From Sphingobacteriales bacterium (GTDB lineage: Bacteria; Bacteroidota; Bacteroidia; Chitinophagales; Chitinophagaceae), in contig RXJG01000003.1 of the NCBI GenBank assembly GCA_003963365.1, positions 65,543 to 129,542 on the forward strand: 64,000 bases of DNA, given 5' to 3'. The position numbers were made by a program, and so were the translations under genes. This document shows, in pieces, positions 34,958 to 43,380 of this stretch. Every line of letters begins with the position of its first letter. Positions within the stretch are counted from its first letter, which is position 1. The notes under the pieces are model-generated. The model did no database searches. It was not told the origin of the DNA and saw only the letters and a program-made list of their open reading frames with translations.

Positions 34958-37318
34958 ATGAAACTGGCACGACGGTTTAGGTATCTGATTTATGGGCTCA
35001 TGTTCAGTAATTGGATTGCTGCCCAGTCTGTTACCGGATTGCTGAAGGGTAAAGTGATTCTGGCAGATGGGAATCCGGCTGTTATTACGCTGACGCTTCA
35101 AGTTCGCAGGTTAGCTGTCGTAACAGATAATAAAGGTTTTTTTTCAATGGAGCTGGCTGGTCTTGAACCGGATACATTATTAATCCATACGGCAGAATCG
35201 CGGTGGGTGCGTGTACCCATAGCACCGGATGGCAGGCATTTAATTGATTTAGGCATTATCCGGCTGGACATGAATATTACACAATTGCAGGATATTGAAA
35301 TTATAGGACGACGCACACATTCATACAAAAGTGATTATTCTTATCTCGGTACAAAATTTCAATCGGATATGCTGGGTATCCCGCAATCCATTTCTTCCAT
35401 TACCAAGGAACTCATTCAGGATAAGATGCAGCTCTCGCTGAAGGAAGCAGCCGAAGATGCAGCCGGCGTGAATGCCTATTCAGGGTTTGAAGAGTATTCG
35501 ATACGTGGATTCAAAGCGGAAAATGCACACCTGATTAATGGGCTCCGGGGATACAATTCAAAATATACCAGTCCGATGCTGGTGAATATTGAAAGAATTG
35601 AAGTTGTGAAAGGACCTTCCGCCACCCTCTATGGCAATTGTGATCCGGGCGGAACCATCAATCTCATTACCAAAAAGCCGCTTGATAAAACAGAGGGAAC
35701 TTTTTCTGTGGGAGGCGGAAGCTGGAATCATTTCAGATCCCAGGTAGATGTAACAGGGCCGCTTGTGAAGAATAAAAAATGGCTGTACCGGATCAATGCG
35801 GGATATGACGATACCAAATCTTACCGGTCTCGCCTTTTCGCCAAATCTTACGAGGTTGCCCCTTCACTCTCTTTTATCCCCAATGAGCATTTTAAACTAA
35901 ATGTGGATTATTCCGTTTCCCACATAAAAACCGTGCTGGACCGGGGTCAGCCGGGTTTTGATAATGATTTTAATCTGAATGCAACACCCATCAGCCTGAT
36001 GATGAATCAGGCAAATGATGAACTAAAAGAAACCGTTCGGGCGATGAACATGCTGCTGACCTATAGACCGCAGAAACGGTTCAGCTTTAACAGCGGTTTT
36101 TTGCACTATGTCATTAAGCAGGATAATGAAGAACACGGGATACACAGTTATATCACTCCGGATTCGGTGAACCTCTATTTTACAAAATGGTCTTACCATA
36201 CCATTACAAATACCTTCACGAATTATTTCACATTCCGGTTTAATACCGGTAAGCCGGATCACCACCTGGTAGGCGGATATGATATTACCCGCAGTAAGGT
36301 TGAACTGCAACAGGAATATTATGAAAGAGCCGACCTCTTTGGCATCGACCGCGGCGTGGCAACGACCCTGAGCCTGAAGAACCCCCGCTATCCCGTTCTG
36401 GATAAATCCAGATATACAGGGTCAGATTATGATTCAGATTATTCCGATGTTGAACCTACCCGTTATACCACGCAGGGTATTTATTTGCAGGATCAGATTC
36501 ATTGGAATAAACTGCAATTTCTGCTGGGCCTGAAAGAAGAAATATATGAAGCAGATGAAAAAAAGAGTACTGCGAAAGATGATAAAGAATATGTATTTCT
36601 TCCCCGGATCGGGATTGTATATCAACCCCGGGCAAATTATAGCCTGTATGCCACCTGGAATAACGGGTTTGATCCGTTTGAGGCTTCGGCTTCCACCCAG
36701 GTGTTCCGGGATCCGTTTAAGCCTGTAACCAGTGAAGTGCTTGAAACGGGTATCAAAGCAAACCTGTTTAAAAATAAATTAACAGCTTCCCTGTCTGTTT
36801 ACCGCTTAACGCTGCATCATGTGGCGGTGAATGCGAATGATATTGCTAACCCGGATCTGTTTATTCAGCAGGGGGTGGCCCGTTCAGCCGGTGTGGAAGC
36901 GGAAGCGAATGGGAAACTCTTGCCGGATTTAAGTATAGCGGTTTCGTATGCTTTCTGCAATGCAAAACTGGTAGAAGCAATCGATCCTTCCCAATCAGGC
37001 AAACCACTGGAAAACGCACCGAAACACAGCAGCAATACCTGGATGAAATATACATTCAGCAAAGGACCACTTAAAGGGTTTAGTATTTCGGCAGGACATA
37101 CACAGGTCAGTTCAAGAAATACGCTCACAGCAGGTCTGCGGTTACCGGGATACCTGCTGCTGCATGTCGGAATTCAGTTTACCCGGAAGAAGTTTACACT
37201 ATCGGTGATCCTGAATAACCTGACGGATAAAACATATTGGTTGTCGGCCTACAATAATGTCAGCAAATGGCCGGGGGCTCCCCGGAATGTAATGACGGGT
37301 CTGACCTTTCGTTTTTAA
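34958..37318 (+). CDS. TonB-dependent siderophore receptor with N-terminal carboxypeptidase-like domain
   Basis: 786 residues from the ATG at 34958 (an upstream GTG at 34952 is less likely). A signal peptide is followed by a carboxypeptidase-regulatory-like domain (about 25-100), a plug domain (about 115-225, with IPQSISSITKELI, VNAYSGFEEYSIRGF and IERIEVVKGPSATLYGN) and a 22-strand barrel ending VMTGLTFRF. The pattern is that of ferric-siderophore receptors (FpvA/FhuE-like). Two sampled lines hold 45 and 48 percent G+C (27 of 60 at 36901-36960, 29 of 60 at 37141-37200), against 19 and 23 of 60 in samples from flanking genes. No siderophore genes accompany it. Confidence 0.9.
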   Translation: MKLARRFRYLIYGLMFSNWIAAQSVTGLLKGKVILADGNPAVITLTLQVRRLAVVTDNKGFFSMELAGLEPDTLLIHTAESRWVRVPIAPDGRHLIDLGIIRLDMNITQLQDIEIIGRRTHSYKSDYSYLGTKFQSDMLGIPQSISSITKELIQDKMQLSLKEAAEDAAGVNAYSGFEEYSIRGFKAENAHLINGLRGYNSKYTSPMLVNIERIEVVKGPSATLYGNCDPGGTINLITKKPLDKTEGTFSVGGGSWNHFRSQVDVTGPLVKNKKWLYRINAGYDDTKSYRSRLFAKSYEVAPSLSFIPNEHFKLNVDYSVSHIKTVLDRGQPGFDNDFNLNATPISLMMNQANDELKETVRAMNMLLTYRPQKRFSFNSGFLHYVIKQDNEEHGIHSYITPDSVNLYFTKWSYHTITNTFTNYFTFRFNTGKPDHHLVGGYDITRSKVELQQEYYERADLFGIDRGVATTLSLKNPRYPVLDKSRYTGSDYDSDYSDVEPTRYTTQGIYLQDQIHWNKLQFLLGLKEEIYEADEKKSTAKDDKEYVFLPRIGIVYQPRANYSLYATWNNGFDPFEASASTQVFRDPFKPVTSEVLETGIKANLFKNKLTASLSVYRLTLHHVAVNANDIANPDLFIQQGVARSAGVEAEANGKLLPDLSIAVSYAFCNAKLVEAIDPSQSGKPLENAPKHSSNTWMKYTFSKGPLKGFSISAGHTQVSSRNTLTAGLRLPGYLLLHVGIQFTRKKFTLSVILNNLTDKTYWLSAYNNVSKWPGAPRNVMTGLTFRF

Positions 37319-37996
37319 CCGTAAATGTGTGACGATGTTGACCGTTCCTGTTTTTCTTTTTTAGAAATTGGTTTTAGTATTGCTGCATTTTCCCAATGTA
37401 CGGGTATGAAATATATCAGATATCTGTGAACGGCTGCATAACAGAAAAATCACCCAACAGCGATCAGATAATGGATACCCGGAATATTTACCTGGCCTGC
37501 TGGTTGGAATACCAGAAAGGGTTACCCAATATCTAAAATAAAATGGTTGTCAATTTTCCAATCAGGAACAAATCCGCCATCAGGAAATCTCCGTAAAACG
37601 TGAAGGGATTATACTTCATTTAAATAGAAGACTTAATAATACAGGCGCAAAAATAAATTCGAATCCCTGGTTGTGTACTTTACAATACCCTATTTTGTAC
37701 TTAGTTGATGTCTAGTTGATGTCGTCATGTTTGTATGAGGTCCAGGTAATGGTCCTGCACTTCCGGCAATTACTTTTAATTTTTCTTTTTTGTTTTAGTC
37801 GTTGCATTTCCACCTATGCAATACTTTCCCTGCCGGGTAGTAAGCTATTCATTCGGATGTTTGAGTTTTCCCGTACTGATATGGAAACTGAAGTTGTCGG
37901 TAACAGGTTTGCATCTAACCTTGGAGGTACACAGTTGTTTAACCTATCAATAATTATAATTGAATAATTCAGTTATAAAAAAGCTAAGATGTTCAT
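37319..37996. other. Non-coding right part of the island, with possible gene remnants
   Basis: About 680 bp between the receptor gene and mnmE. Only short open frames are present, including one from 37716 that I do not trust. It contains a perfect tandem 11-mer TAGTTGATGTC at 37702-37712 and 37713-37723 and an 8-bp periodic stretch (GATGTCGT, CATGTTTG, TATGAGGT at 37718-37741). It looks like degraded DNA; no integrase is recognisable. Confidence 0.55.
37702..37741 (+). repeat. Tandem 11-mer followed by 8-bp periodic repeat
   Basis: TAGTTGATGTC occurs twice back to back (37702, 37713). It runs into octads GATGTCGT, CATGTTTG and TATGAGGT. The ATGTTTGTATG core also occurs at 50306-50316 in the array at the start of the epimerase gene. 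Confidence 0.65.
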
Positions 37997-39376
37997 TTAT
38001 TTCCCGATACAGAATTTAGAGAAAATATAGTCAAGTCTGTCTTCATTAGTGATCTCACCGGTAATATCTCCAAGATAATGCAGGCAACGGCGGATATCCA
38101 ATGACAATAAATCTCCGGGCAAATGATTATCTAATCCATTCTTAATATCCTGTAATGATTTTGCAACTTCCTGTAATGCTTCGTAATGACGGGCATTGGT
38201 TACAATAGTACTTTCAGTATTTACTTGTCCCTGTATTACTTTATCCACTAATCTTTCTTTTAGTACATCTACATGCCCGTGTGTTTTAGCAGAAAGAAAT
38301 AAAATATCTTTTCCTGCAAATTTCTTTGCTGCCGTAGCTTCACCACTTATATCTGTTTTATTTCCCAGTAAAATATAATTGCCTCTTTGTTCTTGTAATA
38401 GTGCAATAGCAGCATCCAGTTCGCCGGTAGATTCTGTATTCACATCAAAAAGATACAATACAACATCAGCCGTACGCAATTTTTCCAAACTCTTTTCCAC
38501 TCCTATCGTTTCAATTACATCGCTGCTTTCTCTTATACCCGCTGTATCGATCAAGCGAAAAAGAATACCATCAATATTTATTATTTCTTCAATAGTATCC
38601 CTTGTGGTACCGGCGATCTCACTTACTATGGCTCTATTCTCATTTAATAAAGTGTTTAATAATGTTGATTTGCCTGCATTAGGCTTACCAACAATTGCCA
38701 CTTTCACACCATTCTTAATAACATTTCCAAGTCTGAAGGAATGTAAAAGATCTGTAGTGGTTCGTTGTGCTTCGTTGATGAGATCATAGAACTTTGTACG
38801 ATCTGCAAACTCCACATCTTCTGTTGCAAAATCCAGTTCCAGTTCAATCAATGCAGAAAATTGTATTAACCGTTCTCTTAAATTACTCAATACATGAGAA
38901 AAACCTCCACGAATATTATGCAAAGCTGTTTTATGTGATGCTTCTGTATTAGAAGCAATCAAATCAGCCACTGCTTCAGCTTGTGTAAGATCTAATTTAC
39001 CTTTTAGGAAAGCTCTTTGTGTAAACTCACCGGGTTTAGCTAATCTTGCTCCGGCATTTACACAAACATTAATAATTTGCTCCTGTATAAATGGCGAACC
39101 ATGACAGGATATTTCTACTACATTTTCACCTGTATAAGACCTGGGACCTTTGAATAATGAAATCACTACTTCATCGAGGCTCCTGTCTCCTTCTTTTAAA
39201 AAACCAACATGAATAGTATGTGAAGGTTGTTGCGTTAAATCTTTAGAAGGAAAAAGTTTATTGACAATTTCAATAGCATTTTCACCACTCAACCTGATAA
39301 CACCAATGGCCCCAATACCATGAGGTGTGGCCAATGCAACAATAGTATCATCCCAACCGGAAAGCTTTCCCAGCAT
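37997..39376 (-). CDS. mnmE: tRNA uridine-5-carboxymethylaminomethyl(34) synthesis GTPase MnmE
   Basis: 459 residues with an N-terminal folate-binding domain (ATPHGIGAIGVIRLSG), then the inserted G domain with G1 GKPNAGKS at 230-237, switch II DTAG at 277-280 and NKTD. It ends in the invariant FCIGK, whose cysteine is needed for the tRNA wobble modification done with MnmG. The last codons TTC TGT ATC GGG AAA are repeated at 34457-34472. The gene is intact because the repeat restores the end, as expected for insertion at an att site in a gene's 3' end. Confidence 0.97.
   Translation of the reverse strand: MLGKLSGWDDTIVALATPHGIGAIGVIRLSGENAIEIVNKLFPSKDLTQQPSHTIHVGFLKEGDRSLDEVVISLFKGPRSYTGENVVEISCHGSPFIQEQIINVCVNAGARLAKPGEFTQRAFLKGKLDLTQAEAVADLIASNTEASHKTALHNIRGGFSHVLSNLRERLIQFSALIELELDFATEDVEFADRTKFYDLINEAQRTTTDLLHSFRLGNVIKNGVKVAIVGKPNAGKSTLLNTLLNENRAIVSEIAGTTRDTIEEIINIDGILFRLIDTAGIRESSDVIETIGVEKSLEKLRTADVVLYLFDVNTESTGELDAAIALLQEQRGNYILLGNKTDISGEATAAKKFAGKDILFLSAKTHGHVDVLKERLVDKVIQGQVNTESTIVTNARHYEALQEVAKSLQDIKNGLDNHLPGDLLSLDIRRCLHYLGDITGEITNEDRLDYIFSKFCIGK
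38000..38015 (+). repeat. Right att-like site in the last codons of mnmE
   Basis: TTTCCCGATACAGAAT, the reverse complement of the codons for the final Phe-Cys-Ile-Gly-Lys. It is a direct repeat of 34457-34472. The last 18 bp of this gene (trmE/thdF) are the known chromosomal attachment site of SGI1-type islands. Confidence 0.7.
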
Positions 39377-39390
39377 ATCAATTCTTTCGT

Positions 39391-39398
39391 CAAAAATA
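39391..39398 (-). promoter_or_regulatory. Predicted -7 element of the mnmE promoter
   Basis: Minus strand TATTTTTG matches TAnnTTTG and lies 15 bp before the mnmE start, so the leader would be very short. No clear -33 element is present. Confidence 0.4.
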
Positions 39399-39433
39399 AC
39401 TGATTTACACTGAATGCCGGGAAAGCGTTTACG

Positions 39434-39955
39434 TTACAATAAGGCTTTCGTTATTGCCTGTTCATCGCCAGGCGAACGTTTTACCACGGCGTATTTTTTT
39501 ACTCCTGTTATCTGCATTTCATCCAATACATCAATAAGATTTTTATAAGTACTCTTTATACCGGGCTTAATAATTACGACCATATCTTTTATCTCTTTCT
39601 TCTCTGATAAAATCTTTTGCTGTTTTTGAATGATAAGGTTTCTTAATGAAGTGGAATTGTTTAAATCTGCTTTGTTGATAAACGGATCATCTTTTAAATC
39701 ACCTTCAAACACTACCGCTTTATTATTCGTATCCGGTAGAATGGTTAGCACTAAACTCTTTGGCGCCAAAGAAGAATCAATCACATCATTATCATCTGGC
39801 ATATTCAGTTTCATAGCAGCTGGCTCACTCATGGTTGTTGTAAAGATGAAAAAAGTAATGAGCAGAAAACCTAAGTCAACCATTGGAGTAAGATCAACAC
39901 TTGTACTTCTGTGGGTACTTTTCTTATTATGGTTTGAGATTTCTAATTGTGCCAT
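39434..39955 (-). CDS. ExbD/TolR-type biopolymer transport protein
   Basis: 173 residues. After a 20-residue cytoplasmic tail comes one membrane helix with the functional aspartate in DLTPMVDLGFLLITFF, then a periplasmic domain ending in the SPGDEQAITKAL type of tail. ExbD works with ExbB and TonB to energise outer-membrane receptors. No exbB or tonB lies nearby. It sits 57 bp upstream of mnmE on the same strand and is outside the island. Confidence 0.88.
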   Translation of the reverse strand: MAQLEISNHNKKSTHRSTSVDLTPMVDLGFLLITFFIFTTTMSEPAAMKLNMPDDNDVIDSSLAPKSLVLTILPDTNNKAVVFEGDLKDDPFINKADLNNSTSLRNLIIQKQQKILSEKKEIKDMVVIIKPGIKSTYKNLIDVLDEMQITGVKKYAVVKRSPGDEQAITKALL

Positions 39956-40049
39956 AACAGTAAGTTTAACTATCAGACACTAAACACAATAAAATCCACA
40001 AAAATTTTATTAATGATTCAAATCGCAGAGAAAATATTTGTGGAAGGAG

Positions 40050-40997
40050 TTAATGATTATAGCGATACAGCCATGCTTTTATTTTTAAACCGGATTCTTT
40101 TAAATCCTTGTCGCTCCAGTTACCATCAGAAGAAGCAGAGGGATTTAAAACAGAACAGGTCTCATTTTTATCAGAAACTGACCAGGTAAGCCAGCTTATT
40201 TTTCTTGCTTCCATCCATTCAATAAACTTTTTCCATTCAGCATCATCTATTGGACCATCACCCGTTGCCTCCATACCTGCACATTCGGAAACAAATATGG
40301 GTAATCCATTTTTAATTGCTTCATCTGTTCTGTCACGCAGCCATTGCTTATGAGTTCCTGCATAAAAATGCATGGTGTACATCAGGTTTTTATACCCTTT
40401 GACCGGATCAGCTGCAGGAAGCTGAACCTCCTGGTCCCATCGTGGACTTCCAATTAAAATAATATTATCCGGATCTTCTTCACGTATTACTTTTATAATT
40501 TCCTCCGCATATGCTTTCACTTCAGGCCATGTTTCATAATCCGGTTCATTAAAAACTTCATAAATAATATTGGGGTATTTTCCATAGTCATGAGCCATCA
40601 TTTTAAAAAACCCTTTAGCTTCTTCTAAATTTATATTGTGACTATGCCAGTCGATGATCACATAAACATCTTCTTTTATGGCTGCATCCACCACTGTTTG
40701 AATTAATTTTAATTGTGTGGCAGAATCCTGTTTATAACCATTTTTGGGTTCAACCCCCAATGCGGCCCTGATGACATTACATTTCCAGTCTTTGACTAAA
40801 GTATGCACTACTCCCCGGGTATAAAACCTGGGATGAAAACAACTCCATCCAAAACTCATTCCCCGCAATACAATTGGTTCACCTTTGCTATTAACAAGCT
40901 GTGTTCCACTCACACTAAGTTGTCCTTGTTGTTTTACAAACTGTCCTTTAATAGTCACAGCGTAGAATAATAAAATGAAAAAACTTATTTGTTTCAT
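40050..40997 (-). CDS. GH5 family endo-glycanase (cellulase/mannanase type)
   Basis: 315 residues from the ATG at 40997, which starts a signal peptide (MKQISFFILLFYAVTIKGQF); an in-frame ATG at 41081 gives a poor N-terminus and overlaps the ThuA gene. The (beta/alpha)8 barrel has its acid/base in EVFNEPDYE (Glu151) and its nucleophile in FVSECAG (Glu238). The pattern is near GH5_2 endoglucanases, so beta-glucan or glucomannan backbones are likely substrates. It is the last gene of the minus-strand sugar operon, 16 bp after the ThuA gene. Confidence 0.88.
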   Translation of the reverse strand: MKQISFFILLFYAVTIKGQFVKQQGQLSVSGTQLVNSKGEPIVLRGMSFGWSCFHPRFYTRGVVHTLVKDWKCNVIRAALGVEPKNGYKQDSATQLKLIQTVVDAAIKEDVYVIIDWHSHNINLEEAKGFFKMMAHDYGKYPNIIYEVFNEPDYETWPEVKAYAEEIIKVIREEDPDNIILIGSPRWDQEVQLPAADPVKGYKNLMYTMHFYAGTHKQWLRDRTDEAIKNGLPIFVSECAGMEATGDGPIDDAEWKKFIEWMEARKISWLTWSVSDKNETCSVLNPSASSDGNWSDKDLKESGLKIKAWLYRYNH

Positions 40998-41013
40998 TTG
41001 AAATTTACCAGTA

Positions 41014-41766
41014 TTATTTCTTGCCGGTAGCTGCCCAATAAATGCCACCGTACAAATGATTGAGGAAAGATGCATTCTCAAAATCAGTTGGCATATGACC
41101 TAATGCAGTATAAAAAGAACGGCCACCATCAAACTCGTGGTACCAGCTGATTGGATGAAGTGCTCCCATTCCATTTCCTTTTTTAACACCCCAATTGGTA
41201 ACAGGGTTATAACTTTTTTCATCAACTGCCATCAGGTAGTTTAAACCGCTTATTTTTTCAGGACCAAATTCATACCATTCCTCCGTCCAGAGTTGATTAT
41301 TGGTGAAGGATGTCATTCCCGGAAAACTGCTGTTCAGCACCTGTAACCTTGCTGTTTGAATAGATGGATGTATATGAAACATTCGCCCAACCAGTTTATT
41401 ATACCATTCCCAGTCATATTCTGTATCAGATGCGCTGTGCACACCCACATAACCTTTACCAGATTGAATATATCGTTCAAATACTTTCTGCTGAGCTGAA
41501 TCGAAAATATCACCGGTGGTGCAAAGAAAAATCACCACCTGGAAATCTGCCAGGTATTTATCGTTAATACTATTGGGATCCTGCATCAGCACTAAATCAA
41601 AATTATTTTGAGTTGCCAGTTTATTCAACGCAACCACACCATAATGTAACGATTCATGATGCCAGCCTCTTGTTGTTGTAACGAGCAGTGCTTTAAATTG
41701 TTTTTGTGCATTAACTGAAGAAACAACAAAAAACAGCACGATAACAGAAGTGATAATTTTTTTCAT
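41014..41766 (-). CDS. Secreted ThuA domain protein
   Basis: 250 residues with a signal peptide (ending VNAQ). The body is the glutamine-amidotransferase-like ThuA fold (ALLVTTTRGWHHESLHYG, FLCTTGDIF, GYVGVHSASDTEYDWEW). ThuA proteins are linked to trehalose and other sugars through 3-keto derivatives; the enzymology in Bacteroidota is largely unassigned. It lies between the TolB-propeller gene (11 bp) and the GH5 gene (16 bp), consistent with one transcript. Confidence 0.85.
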   Translation of the reverse strand: MKKIITSVIVLFFVVSSVNAQKQFKALLVTTTRGWHHESLHYGVVALNKLATQNNFDLVLMQDPNSINDKYLADFQVVIFLCTTGDIFDSAQQKVFERYIQSGKGYVGVHSASDTEYDWEWYNKLVGRMFHIHPSIQTARLQVLNSSFPGMTSFTNNQLWTEEWYEFGPEKISGLNYLMAVDEKSYNPVTNWGVKKGNGMGALHPISWYHEFDGGRSFYTALGHMPTDFENASFLNHLYGGIYWAATGKK

Positions 41767-41777
41767 TGATCGAATTT

Positions 41778-43310
41778 TTATTTGTTTACAGGACCTGTAT
41801 TACTTACAAATGCAATATACTTACTATCGGGGCTCCAGCTGGGTGTGTTAATTGTTCCCTGCCCGCCGAATAAATAAGCGATAACTCTTGGCGCAGCAGT
41901 TCCATTGATTGGCATTATCCGCAGCATCACTCTCTTATAAAACGGATGATCACCAGCATCAACTGTATTGGGAAAAGAAAGAAAAGCGATCCATTTATTA
42001 TCGGGTGACACATGGGCAAACCAGTTATTGTATTCATCGAAAGTTAGTTGTGTTTGTTCCGATCCATCCGGTTTCATCCGCCACAATTGCATATTGCCGC
42101 TGGCGGTGCTGTTGAAATAAATATATTTTCCATCAGGAGAATATTCAGGTCCATCTGCTAAACCTTTATCTAAAAACGTCAGTTGTGTTTCTGTACCACC
42201 ACTAACAGGCTTCCTGTAAATATTATAAACAGGGCTCTTACTGATACGCTGTGCTGTATAAACTATCTCCTTGCCATTCACACTCCAACCATGCAAATAA
42301 GATGGTGTACTATCAGTGATCAAAGTTGGTTCTCCACCAGTAATAGGTAAATAATAAATAGTGCTGCCTCCCCCCGGCATTCCGTCACGGTGTGAAGAGA
42401 TGGCTAACCATTTGCCATCAAAAGAAATAACATGATCGTTATTATTGCGTTTGGCGTTTCCTGTATTAAGTTGAACTGGTGTTCCCCCTTCTGCCGGTAA
42501 TTGCCAGATCAATCCATCTTTATTAAACAATAAACTTTTTCCATCTTTCATCCAGTTAGGAGCTTCAAACCTCCCTTTGTCTTCATGAATAATTTTTCTT
42601 TTGCCATCAAACACATTTACAATTTCCAGTTTGCTTCCCAGTACACCATCCTGGTAACCATTGTGTGAATCCGGTACAATTAATTCCTGTCGCACATTCC
42701 ATGCAATCGCTTCTTCTGTTACATCAGCATTATGACTGCATAAAATAATTCCTCCCAACACTTCATCAGGCATATCAACAGCATCTGTTCTTCCAACTTC
42801 CTGTAAAGGTTCACCGGCATTGGCCACTCTCATAATAAAAATCTTACCCGATCTTTCCAACTGAACTATCTCACAAGCTTTCTTCTTTGTAAACAATTCA
42901 TCCTGTGGGTCCCGCATATAAGCTCCTTTCATTCTTCGCCATTGCATTGCCACCAGCCCATCGCCATGTACAGTGGCTGTCATATGTGCTGCATTGTCCT
43001 CTTCACTGGCTCTTATCATCCAACCATACTTTCTGTGCGGATCTGCTCCTTTTCCAATCAATTTAAAATTTGCTGTAAGAATAAAATCACCTTTCAATTT
43101 ATTAAAAGCATAATGAAACTCATCTCTGCCAAACCAAATATTGTAGCCACCGGCTTTTAATTGGTATGACTGATCTGTTGCATTATATACAACATCACCT
43201 TTAAGTTTTGGATTGCCAATATCTTTATGATCGGCAAAAATGCCAACTGGATTTTGTGCCAGCGCAGTAAAAACAAAAACAGAAAATGCAATCGTCAAAA
43301 GCTTTTTCAT
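41778..43310 (-). CDS. Secreted protein with lectin-like domain and TolB-type beta-propeller
   Basis: 510 residues with a signal peptide (ending ALAQ). Residues about 20-210 are a concanavalin-like jelly-roll (YNIWFGRDEFHYAF, KYGWMIRASEEDNAAH). Residues about 230-505 are a TolB-like propeller of WD40-type repeats (SPDGKYIYFNST, SPDNKWIAFLSF, SPDSKYIAFVSN). Homologues accompany sugar-oxidising genes, and it probably binds or processes an oxidised glycan in the periplasm; the catalytic role is unknown. Confidence 0.78.
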   Translation of the reverse strand: MKKLLTIAFSVFVFTALAQNPVGIFADHKDIGNPKLKGDVVYNATDQSYQLKAGGYNIWFGRDEFHYAFNKLKGDFILTANFKLIGKGADPHRKYGWMIRASEEDNAAHMTATVHGDGLVAMQWRRMKGAYMRDPQDELFTKKKACEIVQLERSGKIFIMRVANAGEPLQEVGRTDAVDMPDEVLGGIILCSHNADVTEEAIAWNVRQELIVPDSHNGYQDGVLGSKLEIVNVFDGKRKIIHEDKGRFEAPNWMKDGKSLLFNKDGLIWQLPAEGGTPVQLNTGNAKRNNNDHVISFDGKWLAISSHRDGMPGGGSTIYYLPITGGEPTLITDSTPSYLHGWSVNGKEIVYTAQRISKSPVYNIYRKPVSGGTETQLTFLDKGLADGPEYSPDGKYIYFNSTASGNMQLWRMKPDGSEQTQLTFDEYNNWFAHVSPDNKWIAFLSFPNTVDAGDHPFYKRVMLRIMPINGTAAPRVIAYLFGGQGTINTPSWSPDSKYIAFVSNTGPVNK

Positions 43311-43380
43311 ACCGAGTGATTTATAGTTAACAGATTTAATCGTCTGTATTTATCTGAGAAATCAGGAGCAACAGCAAAAA

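Noticed and set aside
37658-37667. TTCGAATCCC, resembling a tRNA T-loop
   Set aside because: The flanking bases cannot form the T-stem or acceptor stem, and no other tRNA arms are present.
37716-37967. An 83-residue open frame in the right part of the island
   Set aside because: It starts with TTG/ATG inside a short repeat, has no recognisable domain or ribosome binding site, and the composition looks like chance. Treated as non-coding.
34430-38015. A transposon or IS origin for the receptor island
   Set aside because: No transposase frame, no terminal inverted repeats at the boundaries; the direct repeat matches a gene 3' end, which fits site-specific recombination better.
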